From an uncultured Eubacterium sp. (lineage in GTDB: Bacteria > Bacillota > Clostridia > Lachnospirales > Lachnospiraceae), in assembly GCA_910584595.1 (NCBI GenBank), contig CAJUBQ010000014.1, positions 5,099 to 69,098 of the forward strand: a stretch of 64,000 nucleotides of DNA, given 5' to 3'. Under the pieces are notes generated by a model. The model was not told where the DNA came from and did not search any database. It was given only the letters and a program-made list of their open reading frames with translations. Shown here in pieces: positions 62,411 to 64,000 of the stretch (its first letter is position 1; each line of letters begins with the position of its first letter). A program made the translations under genes and the position numbers.

Positions 62411-62785
62411 TTGAAAAAGCTGAAATGGAAGGATCTGCTTGTTTTACATCTCATACTGATGATTTATTCTATCAGTGATGTATGCAGTAAGCTGGCAGCC
62501 AGGCAGCAGTTTCTAAGTAAAAAATTTTGTATCTGTTATGCAGCTGTCATAGGGCTGCTGGCGCTGTATGCGCTTTTATGGCAGCAGGTAATCAAGCGGA
62601 TGCCGTTGATTACGGCATTTGCGAATAAAGCGGTTACAGTTTTATGGGGGCTTTTGTGGGGAGTGATCTGCTTTCATGAGCAGGTGACAGCCGCTAAAGT
62701 GGCAGGTATCTTGTTGGTTATGGCTGGGGTAGTGATTTATGCGACAGCGGATGGAGAATATCAAAATGGAACCGGAAATGACTAA
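62411..62785 (+). CDS. EamA/SMR-like four-helix membrane protein, half 1 (ArnE-like)
   Basis: 124 residues with four membrane helices (from about 11, 41, 68 and 95). GGAGGG precedes TTG 62411. The sequence VIKRMPLITAFANKAVTVLW and ILLVMAGVVIYA match SMR/EamA halves. Its gene overlaps the second half by 20 bases. Such pairs (ArnE/ArnF) flip undecaprenyl-phosphate-linked amino sugars. Confidence 0.82.
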   Translation: MKKLKWKDLLVLHLILMIYSISDVCSKLAARQQFLSKKFCICYAAVIGLLALYALLWQQVIKRMPLITAFANKAVTVLWGLLWGVICFHEQVTAAKVAGILLVMAGVVIYATADGEYQNGTGND

Positions 62786-63113
62786 ATATGCATGTATTTT
62801 ACTTGCAGGTATTTTTATAAGCTCCCTCTCTCAGGCGCTCTTAAAAAAGGCTGCCATGAAACAATATCATTCGCCTGTACGGGAGTATTTGAATCTAAAA
62901 GTGATCCTGGCATATATGATGTTTGCGGTATCTGTTTTTTGTACTGTGATTGCGTATCGGGGGATTCCTTTATCCATGGGAGCGGTGCTGGAGTCGACAG
63001 GATATATTTATATTACGTTTTTTGGAGTAAAGATTTTCAAGGAAAAGATGAACATACGTAAATGGATTGGATTAGCATTTATTGCAGCGGGAATTATCGT
63101 GTATGCATCTTAA
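62766..63113 (+). CDS. EamA/SMR-like four-helix membrane protein, half 2 (ArnF-like)
   Basis: 115 residues, four membrane helices; YRGIPLSMGAVLESTGYIYI and LAFIAAGIIVYAS match the second half of an EamA dimer. The ATG at 62766 follows GGAGA. The two proteins likely form a heterodimeric flippase for the sugar made by the GT2 at 60280. Confidence 0.82.
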   Translation: MEPEMTKYACILLAGIFISSLSQALLKKAAMKQYHSPVREYLNLKVILAYMMFAVSVFCTVIAYRGIPLSMGAVLESTGYIYITFFGVKIFKEKMNIRKWIGLAFIAAGIIVYAS

Positions 63114-63167
63114 AGACTTGTAATACAGCCGTATAGAATGGAAACAATGAAAAAGAAAGGATTGCAT

Positions 63168-63827
63168 ATGCAAAAAGTAATCAAATATTATGAGGACAAT
63201 TTAAAAAAATATGGGCCAAATGATGAAAGAAGTCTTGGATGGACCAAACACAAGCAGGAGGCGCGTTTTACACAGTTACTTCGGTTTTTAAAGCCTGAAC
63301 GTGGAACATTGCTGGATATTGGCTGTGGATTTGGTGATTTATATACCTATCTGAAAAAGAATCCAAAGTATCGGTATGTGGATTATACAGGGATCGATGT
63401 GATGCAGCAGTTTATAGATATCGCAATTCAAAATCATCCGGATAAATCTGACTCTTTTTATCGGGCAGATTTTTGTACAGAGAATGGCAGGGACGATTAT
63501 GATTTTTGTGTGGCGTCCGGAATATTTGGCCACATGGTGTATGAGTCAGAGCAGGAAATGTATGGCTTTGTAGAAAAAATAATGTCGAAAGCATTTCAAA
63601 TGTGCCGGGAGGGGGTAGCGTTTAATTTCTTATCAGATAAAGTCGATTATCGGACATCCGCGGAAGATTTTCATGCTTCTCCGGAAAAAGCGCTTTCCCT
63701 GGCATATCGGTTATCGAAAAATATTGTGTTGGATAACAGTACGATGCCTTTCGAATTTTCGATCACCATTTTTAAAGATGATAGTTTTGACAAAGAGACA
63801 ACCATGTTTGTGAGATCAGGCCGGTAA
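63168..63827 (+). CDS. Class I SAM-dependent methyltransferase
   Basis: 219 residues. SAM-binding LLDIGCGFGDLYTYL and a DYTGIDVM acidic loop; no membrane helix. The AAAGG site sets the start at 63168. Last gene of the glycan operon here; it may O- or N-methylate a sugar. A terminator lies about 100 bases downstream. Confidence 0.88.
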   Translation: MQKVIKYYEDNLKKYGPNDERSLGWTKHKQEARFTQLLRFLKPERGTLLDIGCGFGDLYTYLKKNPKYRYVDYTGIDVMQQFIDIAIQNHPDKSDSFYRADFCTENGRDDYDFCVASGIFGHMVYESEQEMYGFVEKIMSKAFQMCREGVAFNFLSDKVDYRTSAEDFHASPEKALSLAYRLSKNIVLDNSTMPFEFSITIFKDDSFDKETTMFVRSGR

Positions 63828-63925
63828 CATAGATCTCATTCCAGGTCAAGTACAGAATCATAACCGTTCAGATTGGGTATTGCATATCATTAGTTAATAT
63901 TCACGGGGGTGGACAAGCAACAAAG

Positions 63926-63952
63926 CAACAGTTTAGACAAAGTGTTGTTTTT
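63926..63952 (+). terminator. Terminator after the glycan operon
   Basis: CAACAGTTT (63926-63934) pairs with AAAGTGTTG (63939-63947) with one mismatch, followed by five Ts. The same sequence pattern precedes copy A of the folded repeat near 31165-31192, so it belongs to the conserved flank of that element. Confidence 0.7.
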
Positions 63953-63954
63953 GG

Positions 63955-64000
63955 GCCTCCCGGACGCTGGATGAGGGAATCGGCCCTGTCTCATTGTTCC
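63955..64000 (+). repeat. Folded repeat element, copy C (cut by window)
   Basis: CCTCCCGGACGCTGG and the following ~35 bases align with the left arm of copies A and B, ending at TTGTTCC; the arm centre (GAGGGAATCGGCCC) again differs from both other copies. The rest lies outside the window. Confidence 0.7.

Noticed and set aside
63828..63925. Additional gene after the methyltransferase
   Set aside because: Too short and without a start and ribosome site; only the terminator and the start of repeat copy C are supported.

Overview
This window looks like a chromosomal segment of an anaerobic Firmicute, most likely Lachnospiraceae (Clostridia). The base composition is moderately AT-rich. AGGAGG-type ribosome binding sites are strong, and TTG or GTG starts are common. 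Ferredoxin-linked indolepyruvate oxidoreductase, XpaC/TelA and DUF6062 genes all fit that assignment. I see no rRNA, tRNA, CRISPR array, transposase, integrase or prophage genes.

Left part (1-10.1 kb): a KtrB/TrkH-type cation channel gene, cut by the window edge, is read leftwards. Next comes an AT-rich two-gene island encoding a DUF262 protein and a HEPN-domain protein, a probable defence or toxin-type pair. After it lies an aryl-2-oxoacid catabolism operon: phenylacetate-CoA ligase, indolepyruvate:ferredoxin oxidoreductase alpha and beta, a double-ACT protein, an amidohydrolase and a sodium:solute symporter.

10.2-20.1 kb: an unusual ten-gene run behind a near-consensus promoter. It encodes a radical SAM peptide maturase lacking its usual C-terminal cluster domain, a 63-residue Cys-containing candidate precursor peptide, a tandem solute-binding protein and a subtilisin-like protease. 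Two MalF/MalG-type permeases, a membrane-fusion-like protein, a MacB-type permease and a second solute-binding lipoprotein follow. No ABC ATPase is encoded. A pair of mutually exclusive hairpins follows the peptide gene. I regard this as the best candidate for an undescribed system: a RiPP made, cleaved and exported or sensed with sugar-ABC-like parts.

20.1-34 kb: nested inverted repeats; XpaC/TelA; a HAD phosphatase; TrkA/TrkH potassium uptake; a c-di-GMP phosphodiesterase with a dead GGDEF domain; and a 7TM hybrid histidine kinase. Two inverted copies of a ~240-bp highly folded repeat come next (a third copy begins at the right edge), then a methyl-accepting chemotaxis protein (MCP).

34-43 kb: a glycosyltransferase, an MBOAT acyltransferase, an HTH plus PD-(D/E)XK nuclease-like protein, DUF6062, and a LacI regulator - solute-binding lipoprotein - MCP set without transporter permeases. 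A 650-bp AT-rich spacer follows. It carries two inverted copies of a 27-28 bp site flanking a promoter, so it may be an invertible or operator-controlled switch.

43.3-63.8 kb: a 20-gene surface-glycan operon led by an XRE regulator. It holds glycosyltransferases, an ABC-2 exporter (Wzm/Wzt type), two aminotransferases each followed by an ATP-grasp ligase (one fused to a HAD domain), and a GT2-CDP-glycerol glycerophosphotransferase fusion. It also holds an IspD-type cytidylyltransferase, an SDR epimerase, a YfhO-type GT-C enzyme, a CsbB/ArnC-type polyprenyl-phosphate glycosyltransferase, an ArnE/F-like split flippase and a methyltransferase. Together these suggest a teichoic-acid-like polymer carrying amino sugars, possibly amino-acylated, decorated outside the cell by a three-component lipid-linked sugar pathway.
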